Shown: positions 1 to 6,008, numbered from the stretch's first letter. The stretch is DNA of 7,837 nt from Firmicutes bacterium UBA3871 (GCA_002392265.1 DGGP01000114.1:1-7837); one strand, 5' to 3'. Notes: generated from the letters alone by a model not told the origin. Numbers and translations: made by a program.

Positions 1-519
1 AGCGCCTTACGAGAAATGGGAATAGCTGACATTGTAATGATGACAGGTGACAGCGAACGCACAGCTAAAAGGATTGCGGAGAAAGTAGGCGTAGATGAGT
101 ATTATGCAGAGGTTATGCCTGAAGGCAAAGCTGCATTTGTAGAGAGTAAAAAGAAATCCGGGCTAAAGGTAATAATGATTGGCGACGGAATCAATGATTC
201 ACCTGCACTTTCGGCTGCCGATGTGGGTATTGCAATAAGCAATGGGGCAGAAATTGCAAGGCAAATAGCCGATATTACAATTGGATTTGATGAGCTGCGA
301 AACCTGGTAGTATTAAAGAAGCTGAGCGATAGCCTGATGAAGCGAATAAGGTTTAATTATAAAACCATAGTAGGCTTCAACTCCGGACTAATCGGATTAG
401 GGCTGCTGGGAGTTATTTCTCCTGCGTCGTCGGCGGTTTTGCATAATGCATCAACAATTGCGTTGGGATTAAACAGTACTACTAAGCTACTTGCAGAAGA
501 TAACACACATACAATATAG
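1..519 (+). CDS. Heavy-metal P1B-type ATPase, C-terminal part (5' end outside window)
   Basis: This is the last 172 codons of a cation-transporting P-type ATPase, a membrane pump that moves a metal ion using ATP. The reading frame is open from base 1, so the gene starts upstream and the Met at base 16 is internal. Visible are the TGD motif of the phosphorylation domain (from base 43) and the hinge motif GDGINDSPAL (181-210), followed by SAADVGIAI, all diagnostic of the HAD catalytic core. Two hydrophobic segments follow (about bases 370-490), the final membrane pair of P1B pumps. The last helix carries HNAST and a downstream NS instead of the MxxSS of copper pumps or the DMG of zinc/cadmium pumps, so metal specificity is uncertain. 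From family memory, an HN at this site recalls CtpC-like pumps. The phosphorylated DKTGT and the CPx-type motif would lie upstream. A terminator follows, so it is probably transcribed separately from the purine genes. Confidence 0.9.
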   Translation, partial: SALREMGIADIVMMTGDSERTAKRIAEKVGVDEYYAEVMPEGKAAFVESKKKSGLKVIMIGDGINDSPALSAADVGIAISNGAEIARQIADITIGFDELRNLVVLKKLSDSLMKRIRFNYKTIVGFNSGLIGLGLLGVISPASSAVLHNASTIALGLNSTTKLLAEDNTHTI

Positions 520-532
520 GGAATTTAACGTG

Positions 533-576
533 ACGAACGTTCGGCAGTTTTGCGGCCGCTGAACGTTCGTGTTTTT
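533..576 (+). terminator. Intrinsic terminator after the metal ATPase gene
   Basis: A 13-base stem is formed by 533-545 (ACGAACGTTCGGC) and 558-570 (GCTGAACGTTCGT), perfect apart from one G-U pair, with a 12-base loop. It is followed directly by GTTTTT. It sits 13 bases after the ATPase stop codon. Its arms also contain CGAAC and GTTCG, the core of the PurR box, so an operator role cannot be excluded. The long uninterrupted stem and T-run make the terminator reading the better one. Confidence 0.8.
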
Positions 577-624
577 ATGCGAAAATTGGGGAAATTTGGG
601 AGAGAAATGACGAAAAGCGTGAAA

Positions 625-668
625 AAAGGCGAACATTTAATGAAAAGTCGTTGACTTCGTTCGCAGAG
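625..668 (+). promoter_or_regulatory. Candidate PurR operator (inverted PurBox pair)
   Basis: CGAAC at 630-634 and GTTCG at 659-663 form an inverted pair separated by 24 bases. That corresponds to two 14-base boxes about 16 bases apart, the arrangement known for PurR of Bacillus subtilis and relatives. The left box (AAAGGCGAACATT, 625-637) fits the remembered consensus AWWWCCGAACWWT at 11 of 13 positions; the right box is weak outside its core. The pair overlaps the putative -35 element, as expected of a repressor site. PurR in Firmicutes represses purine genes and is released by PRPP. No purR gene is in the window, so the regulator is inferred. Confidence 0.5.
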
Positions 669-679
669 ATTGGTATCCT
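651..679 (+). promoter_or_regulatory. Putative sigma-A promoter of the pur operon
   Basis: TTGACT (651-656) and TATCCT (674-679) are separated by exactly 17 bases, and a TG at 671-672 gives an extended -10 element. The -35 matches the consensus at five of six bases and the -10 at four of six. Transcription would begin near 686, giving a leader of about 100 bases before purE. The -35 lies inside the candidate PurR operator. No other equally good promoter was seen ahead of the purine genes. Confidence 0.6.
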
Positions 680-740
680 AAAAATGTAATCGCAAGTGAT
701 TAACTGCGGCAGAATAAAAGTTGTAGTTATATAGACGAGA

Positions 741-788
741 AAGGAGATAATCCGGTCGTCAAATGATAATCGGATTATACGCAAAGAT
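741..788 (+). promoter_or_regulatory. purE ribosome binding site with an intervening hairpin
   Basis: The only good Shine-Dalgarno upstream of purE is AAGGAG at 741-746, 42 bases from the ATG, too far for normal use. Between them lies a perfect 8-base inverted repeat, ATAATCCG (747-754) and CGGATTAT (771-778), with a 16-base loop. When folded it removes 32 bases and leaves a spacing of 10 bases, close to normal. Phage T4 gene 38 is a known example of a hairpin bringing a Shine-Dalgarno near its start. The loop also holds an ATG (763) opening a nine-codon frame whose stop overlaps the purE start. Confidence 0.55.
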
Positions 789-1289
789 ATGAAAAAAGTT
801 GCAATTATCATGGGAAGTGAGAGTGACCTGCCTATCGTGAAGAAGGCTGTGGACACGCTAGAGGAACTGAGCATCCTATATGAAGTTCATGTATATTCTG
901 CTCACCGCACTCCTGAGGAAGCGAGAGAATTTGCCCTCAGTGCCGAGGGGAGCGGTTTTGGAGTAATAATAGCTGCAGCAGGCATGGCTGCGCACCTGGC
1001 AGGTGCAATCGCTGCGGCGACAACATTACCGGTAATAGGCATTCCGTGTGCCTCCGGCAAATTGCAAGGCATTGATGCACTTCTTGCGACTGTTCAGATG
1101 CCATCGGGAATCCCCGTGGCTACAGTTGCACTTGACGGTGGGGTCAATGCTGCTTTACTTTCGGCGCAGATTTTGGCACTCGGGGAACCTGAGCTTGCGA
1201 GAAAGCTGAAAGAAAAGCGCGAGGCTGCAAAGGCAAAGGTTCTCGAGACAGACCGAGACATTGCCGAAAAGCTTGCAAACTTTAAATAA
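789..1289 (+). CDS. purE: PurE, 5-carboxyaminoimidazole ribonucleotide mutase / AIR carboxylase catalytic subunit
   Basis: PurE produces 4-carboxy-AIR (CAIR) in de novo purine synthesis, either by rearranging N5-CAIR made by PurK (class I) or from AIR and CO2 (class II); it is cytosolic and normally an octamer. The 166-residue protein is full length. Seen are the N-terminal MGSESD phosphate-binding motif (residues 8-13), SAHR with the catalytic-type His39 (37-40), AAAGMAAHLAG (62-72) and DALLATVQMPSGIPVATVA (96-114). The AAHLAG motif points to class I. The ATG at 789 gives the usual family N-terminus MKKVAIIMGS, and no ATG, GTG or TTG lies upstream in frame as far back as the Shine-Dalgarno. 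It is the first gene of the operon, with promoter, PurR-like site and hairpin RBS upstream. No purK is adjacent, so the N5-CAIR source lies elsewhere or the enzyme uses CO2. A 118-base gap containing repeats separates it from purC. Confidence 0.97.
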   Translation: MKKVAIIMGSESDLPIVKKAVDTLEELSILYEVHVYSAHRTPEEAREFALSAEGSGFGVIIAAAGMAAHLAGAIAAATTLPVIGIPCASGKLQGIDALLATVQMPSGIPVATVALDGGVNAALLSAQILALGEPELARKLKEKREAAKAKVLETDRDIAEKLANFK

Positions 1290-1295
1290 GTTAAT

Positions 1296-1390
1296 AATTT
1301 GGGACCTGTCCCCAAATTAGAAAAAAATCCAATTTGGTGCCTGTCCCCAGATTGGAAAAAAGGCTAATTTGGTGCCTGTCCCTAAATTGG
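1296..1390 (+). repeat. Three-copy palindromic repeat array, forward orientation (purE-purC gap)
   Basis: Three units of 23 bases start at 1296, 1331 and 1366, exactly 35 bases apart, separated by A-rich 12-base linkers. The core is GGTGCCTGTCCCC (GGGACCTGTCCCC in the first unit), flanked by AATTT and AAATT-like arms. Each unit folds into a hairpin: 1296-1303 with 1311-1318, 1329-1337 with 1347-1355, and 1364-1372 with 1382-1390, the later two using G-U pairs. No T-runs follow on the + strand, so they are not intrinsic terminators for the operon. The third unit ends one base before the purC ribosome binding site. The same units occur inverted at 7203-7295. Short palindromes of this kind are often mobilised by REP-associated transposases; no transposase is in the window. 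Confidence 0.9.
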
Positions 1391-1407
1391 AAAAGGAGAG
1401 ATATAAA

Positions 1408-2094
1408 ATGAAGCTTGTTTACACAGGAAAGACAAAGAACGTTTACGCACTTGAAAATGGCAATTATCTTTTAAAGTTCAAAGATGACTGCACCGGCAAG
1501 GACGGTGTTTTCGATCCGGGCGAAAATCAGGTAGGACTCACTATTGAGGGCGTAGGCGATGTAAACCTTCGCATGTCCATTTATTTCTTTGAAAAGATAA
1601 ACGCTGCAGGTATCCGTACTCACTATGTCAGCGCTAATCTCGACGACACAACTATGGAAGTGCTTCCTGCAAAGGTATTCGGCAAGGGCCTTGAGGTAGT
1701 TTGCCGCCACAGAGCAGTGGGCAGCTTTTTCAAGCGCTACGGCCAGTATATCGAAGAGGGTGCACCTCTCCCTGAATATGTTGAAATGACATTCAAAAAC
1801 GATGCACTCGGCGACCCGCTCGTTACAAAGGACGGCCTTGTAGTGCTGAACGTAATGAACGAAAAGCAGTACGACGACATCAAGGTTATGACTCAGAAAA
1901 TTACCCGCATTGTTGCTGACGAAATGAAGGCAAGAGGTCTCGAGCTCTACGACATCAAGTTTGAATTCGGTTATGACGACAAGGGCGAAGTTATGCTCAT
2001 CGACGAAATCGCATCCGGCAACATGAGAGTTTACAAGGACGGAAAGTACATCGATCCAATGACACTTTCCAAGCTGTTCTTCGAAGCAAAGTAG
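1408..2094 (+). CDS. purC: PurC, SAICAR synthetase
   Basis: PurC is a cytosolic ATP-dependent ligase joining aspartate to CAIR to give SAICAR. The 228-residue protein is in the usual size range of bacterial single-domain forms. Seen are GKTKNVY (residues 7-13, nucleotide-binding), the region [10 protein letters not shown] (24-33), VCRHRAVGS (98-106), FKNDALGDP (129-137) and the signature DIKFEFG (182-188). The motif usually read DE-x-SPD-xx-R appears here as [11 protein letters not shown] (199-209), a variant worth noting. The start is the ATG at 1408, preceded by AAAAGGAGAG (1391-1400); the same frame stays open back to a TTG at 1369, but those codons are repeat sequence and give no family match. 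purF follows 24 bases after the stop. Confidence 0.96.
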   Translation: MKLVYTGKTKNVYALENGNYLLKFKDDCTGKDGVFDPGENQVGLTIEGVGDVNLRMSIYFFEKINAAGIRTHYVSANLDDTTMEVLPAKVFGKGLEVVCRHRAVGSFFKRYGQYIEEGAPLPEYVEMTFKNDALGDPLVTKDGLVVLNVMNEKQYDDIKVMTQKITRIVADEMKARGLELYDIKFEFGYDDKGEVMLIDEIASGNMRVYKDGKYIDPMTLSKLFFEAK

Positions 2095-2118
2095 GTACGA
2101 AGGGAGAGAAGTACTAGA

Positions 2119-3546
2119 ATGGGTGGTTTCTTCGGTATCACGTCGAAGTCCGACTGCATGGCAGAGGTATTCTTTGGCGTTGACTACCATTCACATCTTG
2201 GAACAAGATACGGCGGAATGGCCGCATGGGACTCCGAGCAGGGGCTCCAGCGCGAGATTCACAACATCGGAAACTCGCCTTTCCGCACGAAATTTGAAAA
2301 TATACTCGATGAGATGCGCGGCACATCGGCAATCGGCTGCATCAGCGACAGCGACCCGCAGCCGCTGCTGATTCGCTCAAACCTAGGCACCTACGCCATC
2401 TGCATCACGGGCATCATCAACAATGCAAGCGAGCTGATTGACCAATATCTTTCTTTCAGTGGTGGCCATTTCGATGCCATGGGCGGCGGCAGAGTCAACT
2501 CCAACGAGCTGGTGGCAGCCCTCATCAACCAGAAGAGCACGTTCGCAGAGGGTATCAAATTCGCACAGAAGCAGATTGACGGCACGGCCAGCATACTCAT
2601 CCTCACAAGCGAGGGCAAGCTGATTGCGGCCCGCGACTGCAGCGGCAGGCTTCCTGTCCATATCGGTAGGAACGACGAGGGCTACGCGGTTTCGTTCGAG
2701 TCATTTGCTTACCAGAAGGTGGGCTATGAAGACGTGCGCGAGCTTGGCCCGGGAGAAGTGGTGGAGCTGTCACCGACCAAGATGACGGTTCTGGCGCCGG
2801 CCGGAAAGCACAAAAAGATTTGCGCTTTCCTCTGGTCGTACTACGGCTATCCGAACTCAGACTACGAGGGCATCAACGTCGAAGCCATGCGCTACAGAAA
2901 CGGCGCGATTATGGCAAAGAACGACGAGCTGATACAAAGCGGAAATTGCAATATAGATTACGTGGGCGGCGTGCCTGATTCGGGTACACCGCATGCCATA
3001 GGTTTTTCAAACGAAAGTCATCTGCCGTTTGCAAGAGCCTTCATAAAATACACTCCGACATGGGCGCGCAGCTTTATGCCGACCAGCCAAAAGGAGCGCA
3101 ATAACGTTGCAAAGATGAAGCAGATTCCCGTAAAGGAGCTGATTCGCGACAAGGATTTACTGTTTGTGGATGATTCAATCGTCAGAGGCACACAGCTTAA
3201 GGAAACCGTTGAGTTTCTCTATGAAAACGGTGCAAAATCCGTTCACATGAGGTCAGCTTGTCCGCCGATTATGTACAGCTGCAAATACTTAAATTTCAGC
3301 CGCGCAAACAGCGAAATGGAGCTCCTTGCGCGCCGCATAATAATGGAGCTTGAGAGCGAAGAGGGCTTTGAGCATCTCGAGGAATACAGCGACTCAAAGA
3401 CCGAACGCGGACAGAACCTGCGCAAGGCAATTTGCGAAAAGTTTAATTTCACATCACTTGAGTTTCAGTCTCTGGAGGGTGTAATCGAAGCTATCGGTCT
3501 GGACCCTTGCGAGCTTTGCACCTACTGCTGGAACGGAAAGGGCTAA
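2119..3546 (+). CDS. purF: PurF-family amidophosphoribosyltransferase with degenerate glutaminase domain
   Basis: PurF makes phosphoribosylamine from PRPP and ammonia, normally released from glutamine by an N-terminal Ntn-type domain; it is the first step of purine synthesis. The 475-residue protein has an N-terminal glutaminase-like domain (about 1-230) and a C-terminal phosphoribosyltransferase domain. The latter is intact: VPDSGTPHAIGFS (285-297), KERNNVAKM (325-333) and the PRPP motif LLFVDDSIVRGT (347-358). The glutaminase half is not. The start is MGGFFGI where active enzymes have Cys-G-V/I-F-G. HRGQE is replaced by HLGTR (26-30), HNG by TGI (97-99), and the usual TDSE reads VNSNE (126-130). 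Four cysteines, C235, C388, C464 and C467, match the 4Fe-4S ligands of B. subtilis PurF. Start: AGGGAG (2101-2106) precedes the ATG, and the purC stop lies in frame nine codons back with no Cys codon between. It probably uses free or partner-delivered ammonia. purM starts one base after the stop codon. Confidence 0.93.
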   Translation: MGGFFGITSKSDCMAEVFFGVDYHSHLGTRYGGMAAWDSEQGLQREIHNIGNSPFRTKFENILDEMRGTSAIGCISDSDPQPLLIRSNLGTYAICITGIINNASELIDQYLSFSGGHFDAMGGGRVNSNELVAALINQKSTFAEGIKFAQKQIDGTASILILTSEGKLIAARDCSGRLPVHIGRNDEGYAVSFESFAYQKVGYEDVRELGPGEVVELSPTKMTVLAPAGKHKKICAFLWSYYGYPNSDYEGINVEAMRYRNGAIMAKNDELIQSGNCNIDYVGGVPDSGTPHAIGFSNESHLPFARAFIKYTPTWARSFMPTSQKERNNVAKMKQIPVKELIRDKDLLFVDDSIVRGTQLKETVEFLYENGAKSVHMRSACPPIMYSCKYLNFSRANSEMELLARRIIMELESEEGFEHLEEYSDSKTERGQNLRKAICEKFNFTSLEFQSLEGVIEAIGLDPCELCTYCWNGKG

Positions 3547-3547
3547 C

Positions 3548-4600
3548 ATGAACAATAATTCAAGATCCGACAGCTACGCAGCTGCGGGAGTAGATATCAC
3601 TGCGGGCTATAAATCCGTAGAATTAATGAAAAAGCATATCGCAAGAACCTCTGTGCCGGGAGTAATCGGTGCAGTCGGCGGATTTGGCGGTCTTTTTGAG
3701 CCGGACCTTTCGGGTATCAAAAATCCCGTGCTTGTCAGCGGAACTGACGGTGTCGGCACAAAGCTAAAGCTCGCATTTCTTTTGGATAAGCATGACACTG
3801 TCGGCATAGACTGTGTGGCAATGTGTGTTAACGATGTAATCTGTGTGGGAGCGAAACCGCTCTTCTTCCTTGATTACATTGCCTGCGGCAAGAATGTGCC
3901 CGAGAGGATCGAGCAGATTGTGGCAGGTGTGTGTGAGGGCTGCGTTCAGAGCGGCGCAGCGCTTATCGGTGGGGAAACGGCTGAAATGCCGGGCTTCTAC
4001 CCTGAAAATGAATATGATCTGGCAGGTTATTGCACCGGAGTGGTGGACAAGGGCTGGATTATAGATAATTCCAAGATGCGTCCCGGGGACGTGATTATTG
4101 CACTGCCTTCATCGGGCGTGCATTCCAACGGCTTTTCCCTTGTGCGTAAGGTGTTTGACGTTGAGCACGAAGACCTTGGGACGCATCCCACTCAGCTTGG
4201 CGGCATGTCGCTCGGTGAATGTCTTTTGACGCCGACGAAAATATATGTCCGCCCGGTATTAGCGCTTATCGAACAGGTAAAGGTCAGAGGTATTTCGCAC
4301 ATTACAGGCGGAGGATTCTATGAGAACATTCCGCGCAGCATTCCTGAAGGCCTTTGCGCTGTGGTTGAACGGAAGGATGTTCGCGTGCTTCCGATTTTCG
4401 ACCTGATTGCGGAGCGCGGAAACATTTCCGAAAGAGACATGTTCAACACCTTTAACATGGGTGTCGGCATGAGCATCATCGCAGCGGAGGACGAGGCCGA
4501 AAAGGCGCTTGAAATCCTGAAGGCAAATGGCGAAGATGCTTATATTATCGGCCATATTGAAAGCATGGCGGGAAGTGATGAAAAAATCATACTCAGGTAA
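3548..4600 (+). CDS. purM: PurM, AIR synthetase (phosphoribosylformylglycinamidine cyclo-ligase)
   Basis: PurM closes the imidazole ring, converting FGAM to AIR with ATP, in the cytosol as a dimer. The 350-residue protein is full length. Seen are GVDITAGYKSV near the N-terminus (residues 14-24), the ATP-binding motif SGTDGVGTKLKLA (64-76), DCVAMCVNDVICVGAKP (88-104), GGETAEMPGFY (141-151) and, later, SSGVHSNGF and HITGGGFYENIPR. These are the conserved blocks of the family, and none looks damaged. The ATG lies one base after the purF stop codon, so translation is probably coupled; the ribosome binding site would be GGAAAGG inside the purF end. The gene is followed 26 bases later by purN, an order shared with many Firmicutes pur operons. 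Confidence 0.97.
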   Translation: MNNNSRSDSYAAAGVDITAGYKSVELMKKHIARTSVPGVIGAVGGFGGLFEPDLSGIKNPVLVSGTDGVGTKLKLAFLLDKHDTVGIDCVAMCVNDVICVGAKPLFFLDYIACGKNVPERIEQIVAGVCEGCVQSGAALIGGETAEMPGFYPENEYDLAGYCTGVVDKGWIIDNSKMRPGDVIIALPSSGVHSNGFSLVRKVFDVEHEDLGTHPTQLGGMSLGECLLTPTKIYVRPVLALIEQVKVRGISHITGGGFYENIPRSIPEGLCAVVERKDVRVLPIFDLIAERGNISERDMFNTFNMGVGMSIIAAEDEAEKALEILKANGEDAYIIGHIESMAGSDEKIILR

Positions 4601-4626
4601 TTTACTGAAGCAGGACGAGGTAGGAT

Positions 4627-5226
4627 ATGAAGAAAATTGCTGTGCTCGTATCGGGAGGAGGGACGAATCTCCAAGCCATACTGGATGCAGAAAAGAGCGG
4701 AATCATTAAAAGCGCAAAGGTTGTCACGGTAATTTCTGACAGCGAAGGGGCCTTTGCGCTTACCCGCGCTGAAAAGGCAGGGGTAGAAGCTGTTTGCATT
4801 CCGAAAAAATCAGCGGATTTCGAGGCAAGGCTGATAGGCCTGCTCGACGAGAAAAATGTTGATTTAATAGTGCTGGCGGGGTTCCTCAGCATATTAAGCT
4901 CCGAGTTTACGAGACATTTTGAGGGGAAAATTATTAACATTCATCCTTCGCTGATACCGTCGTTTTGCGGTAAAGGCTTTTACGGGCTTAGGGTGCATCA
5001 GGCGGCTCTTGCGCGCGGCGTAAAGCTCACCGGTGCAACGGTCCACTACGTGAACGAAATACCCGACGGGGGCAGAATAATCGCCCAAAAGGCGGTTGAG
5101 GTCCTGCCGGGAGATACGCCGGAAGCCTTGCAGCAGCGCGTTATGAAGGAAGCGGAGCATGTCATACTGCCCCAGGCGATAGAGGATATTTGCAGCGTAG
5201 ATGCTGCAGAGTCCGAAGGTAGATAA
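4627..5226 (+). CDS. purN: PurN, phosphoribosylglycinamide formyltransferase
   Basis: PurN transfers a formyl group from 10-formyltetrahydrofolate to GAR, giving FGAR. The 199-residue protein matches the usual length. The N-terminal VLVSGGGTNLQAILD (residues 6-20) is the phosphate-binding region. The catalytic triad is visible as N104 and H106 in INIHPSLIPSF (103-113) and D147 in the segment GATVHYVNEIPDGGRI (136-151), where most relatives read DxGPI rather than DGGRI. GFYGLRVHQAAL (117-128) is the conserved loop. GAGG at 4617-4620 lies six bases before the ATG. The PurO-type gene follows 16 bases after the stop. The use of PurN rather than formate-dependent PurT fits a folate-based anaerobe. 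Confidence 0.96.
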   Translation: MKKIAVLVSGGGTNLQAILDAEKSGIIKSAKVVTVISDSEGAFALTRAEKAGVEAVCIPKKSADFEARLIGLLDEKNVDLIVLAGFLSILSSEFTRHFEGKIINIHPSLIPSFCGKGFYGLRVHQAALARGVKLTGATVHYVNEIPDGGRIIAQKAVEVLPGDTPEALQQRVMKEAEHVILPQAIEDICSVDAAESEGR

Positions 5227-5242
5227 TAGGAGACGAGGGAAA

Positions 5243-5971
5243 ATGAACATATATGAAACAAAGAATATCAGCGAGCTTTTGGCGGGGAACCCTTATGTGG
5301 GGCGCGGACTGGTTGCAGGAATGAGCGGCAGCGGGCAGCATGCCGTAAGCGCGTATTTTATTATGGGCAGATCCGCAAACAGCAGAAACAGAGTGTTTGT
5401 GATGCGCGGAAGCGATATCTACACAGAGCCGTTCGAGCCTGAAAAGGTCGAAGATCCGAGCCTGATTATTTATCGCGTACTGACGCAGACCGGCCGCCAC
5501 CTGATCTACACTAACGGCGACCAGACAGATACGATAAGCGAAGGTATGGCCGGTGGCAAAAGCTTCTCAGAGTCGCTGCTTTCACGCACGTTCGAGCCGG
5601 ACAGCCCTAACTGGACGCCGAGAATTTCGGCGGTTTGGAATTTGCCTGAGGGCGGAGAAAAGCCGGCTTACTCGATGAGCATACTAAAGAGTGCCGATGC
5701 TGCGGGCACGGCGACAAACAGATTTACCTTTGATTATGCGCCGCTGCCGGGAGTAGGGCATTTTTTGCATACCTACATAACGGACGGTAAGCCGCTGCCG
5801 ACATTTACGGGCGAGCCTGACAGAATCTGCATTCCTGATGATATTGATGAGTTTACGGACGAGATTTGGAACAGTCTGGATCCGGAAAACAAGATTTCTC
5901 TTTACGTGAGATACACTGCGTTTTCCAGCGGTACTGTACAGGAAAAAATGATAAATAAATACAGAAAGTAA
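5243..5971 (+). CDS. purO: PurO-family IMP cyclohydrolase
   Basis: This 242-residue protein matches the IMP cyclohydrolase family first characterised in archaea (PurO), which closes FAICAR to IMP and has an Ntn-hydrolase-like fold unrelated to the MGS-type domain of bacterial PurH. Seen are NPYVGRGLVAG (residues 16-26), MGRSANSRNR (41-50), equivalent to the SRS-PNR block of archaeal PurO, YTNGDQTD (89-96) and EPDSPNWTPRIS (118-129). No signal peptide or membrane segment is visible. The start is the ATG at 5243 with AGGAG at 5228-5232; the frame is open back to 5201, but that part overlaps the purN end. It lies directly before a stand-alone AICAR transformylase that lacks a cyclohydrolase domain, which is strong context for this activity. 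The assignment rests on remembered family motifs, and I am fairly sure of it. Confidence 0.87.
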   Translation: MNIYETKNISELLAGNPYVGRGLVAGMSGSGQHAVSAYFIMGRSANSRNRVFVMRGSDIYTEPFEPEKVEDPSLIIYRVLTQTGRHLIYTNGDQTDTISEGMAGGKSFSESLLSRTFEPDSPNWTPRISAVWNLPEGGEKPAYSMSILKSADAAGTATNRFTFDYAPLPGVGHFLHTYITDGKPLPTFTGEPDRICIPDDIDEFTDEIWNSLDPENKISLYVRYTAFSSGTVQEKMINKYRK

Positions 5972-6008
5972 GTAATTTTGTTTGCCTTTTTAGGCCGGAG
6001 GTGTAAAA

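Larger units (their letters stand above)
520..788 (+). other. Intergenic region between the ATPase gene and purE
   Basis: This is 269 bases without a convincing protein gene. It holds, in order, a terminator for the upstream gene, an AT-rich stretch, a candidate PurR operator overlapping a promoter, a leader of roughly 100 bases, and a hairpin placed between the purE Shine-Dalgarno and its start codon. A minus-strand frame (575-874) runs into purE and has no family features; it is treated as chance. Confidence 0.8.

Noticed and set aside
578..600. AAAATTGGGG/AAATTTGGG stretch resembling a decayed repeat unit
   Set aside because: Only the simple arm sequence is similar; the diagnostic GACAGGCACC core is absent.
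680..788. Guanine/adenine riboswitch in the purE leader
   Set aside because: No TATA-P1-P2-P3 core such as the conserved GTCTCTACC-like stretch could be found by eye.
1296..1390. CRISPR array
   Set aside because: The 23-base units are separated by only about 12 A-rich, related bases, not unique spacers, and no cas genes are present.
1369..1407. Upstream TTG extension of purC
   Set aside because: The added codons lie in repeat unit 3 and the ribosome binding site; the family N-terminus and AAGGAG place the start at 1408.
2155..2157. Cys13 of PurF as an alternative N-terminal nucleophile exposed by propeptide cleavage
   Set aside because: GGFFGI aligns with the CGVFGI start of active enzymes, and Cys13 falls in the following helix region without the C-G-V/I-F/V-G context.
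1471..2190. Long minus-strand open frame (239 codons) opposite purC
   Set aside because: It is the antisense shadow of a clear purC/purF region; the product is Cys/His-rich with no family motif, and no ribosome binding site or promoter was seen.
2119..3546. Apparent codon-use shift inside purF (more C-ending codons before about base 2935 than after)
   Set aside because: It was noticed by eye only and not quantified; the protein aligns continuously across the point, so a recombination claim is not supported.
5201..5242. Upstream extension of the PurO-family gene into purN
   Set aside because: The ATG at 5243 has a good AGGAG and gives the family-like N-terminus; the extension has no such support.
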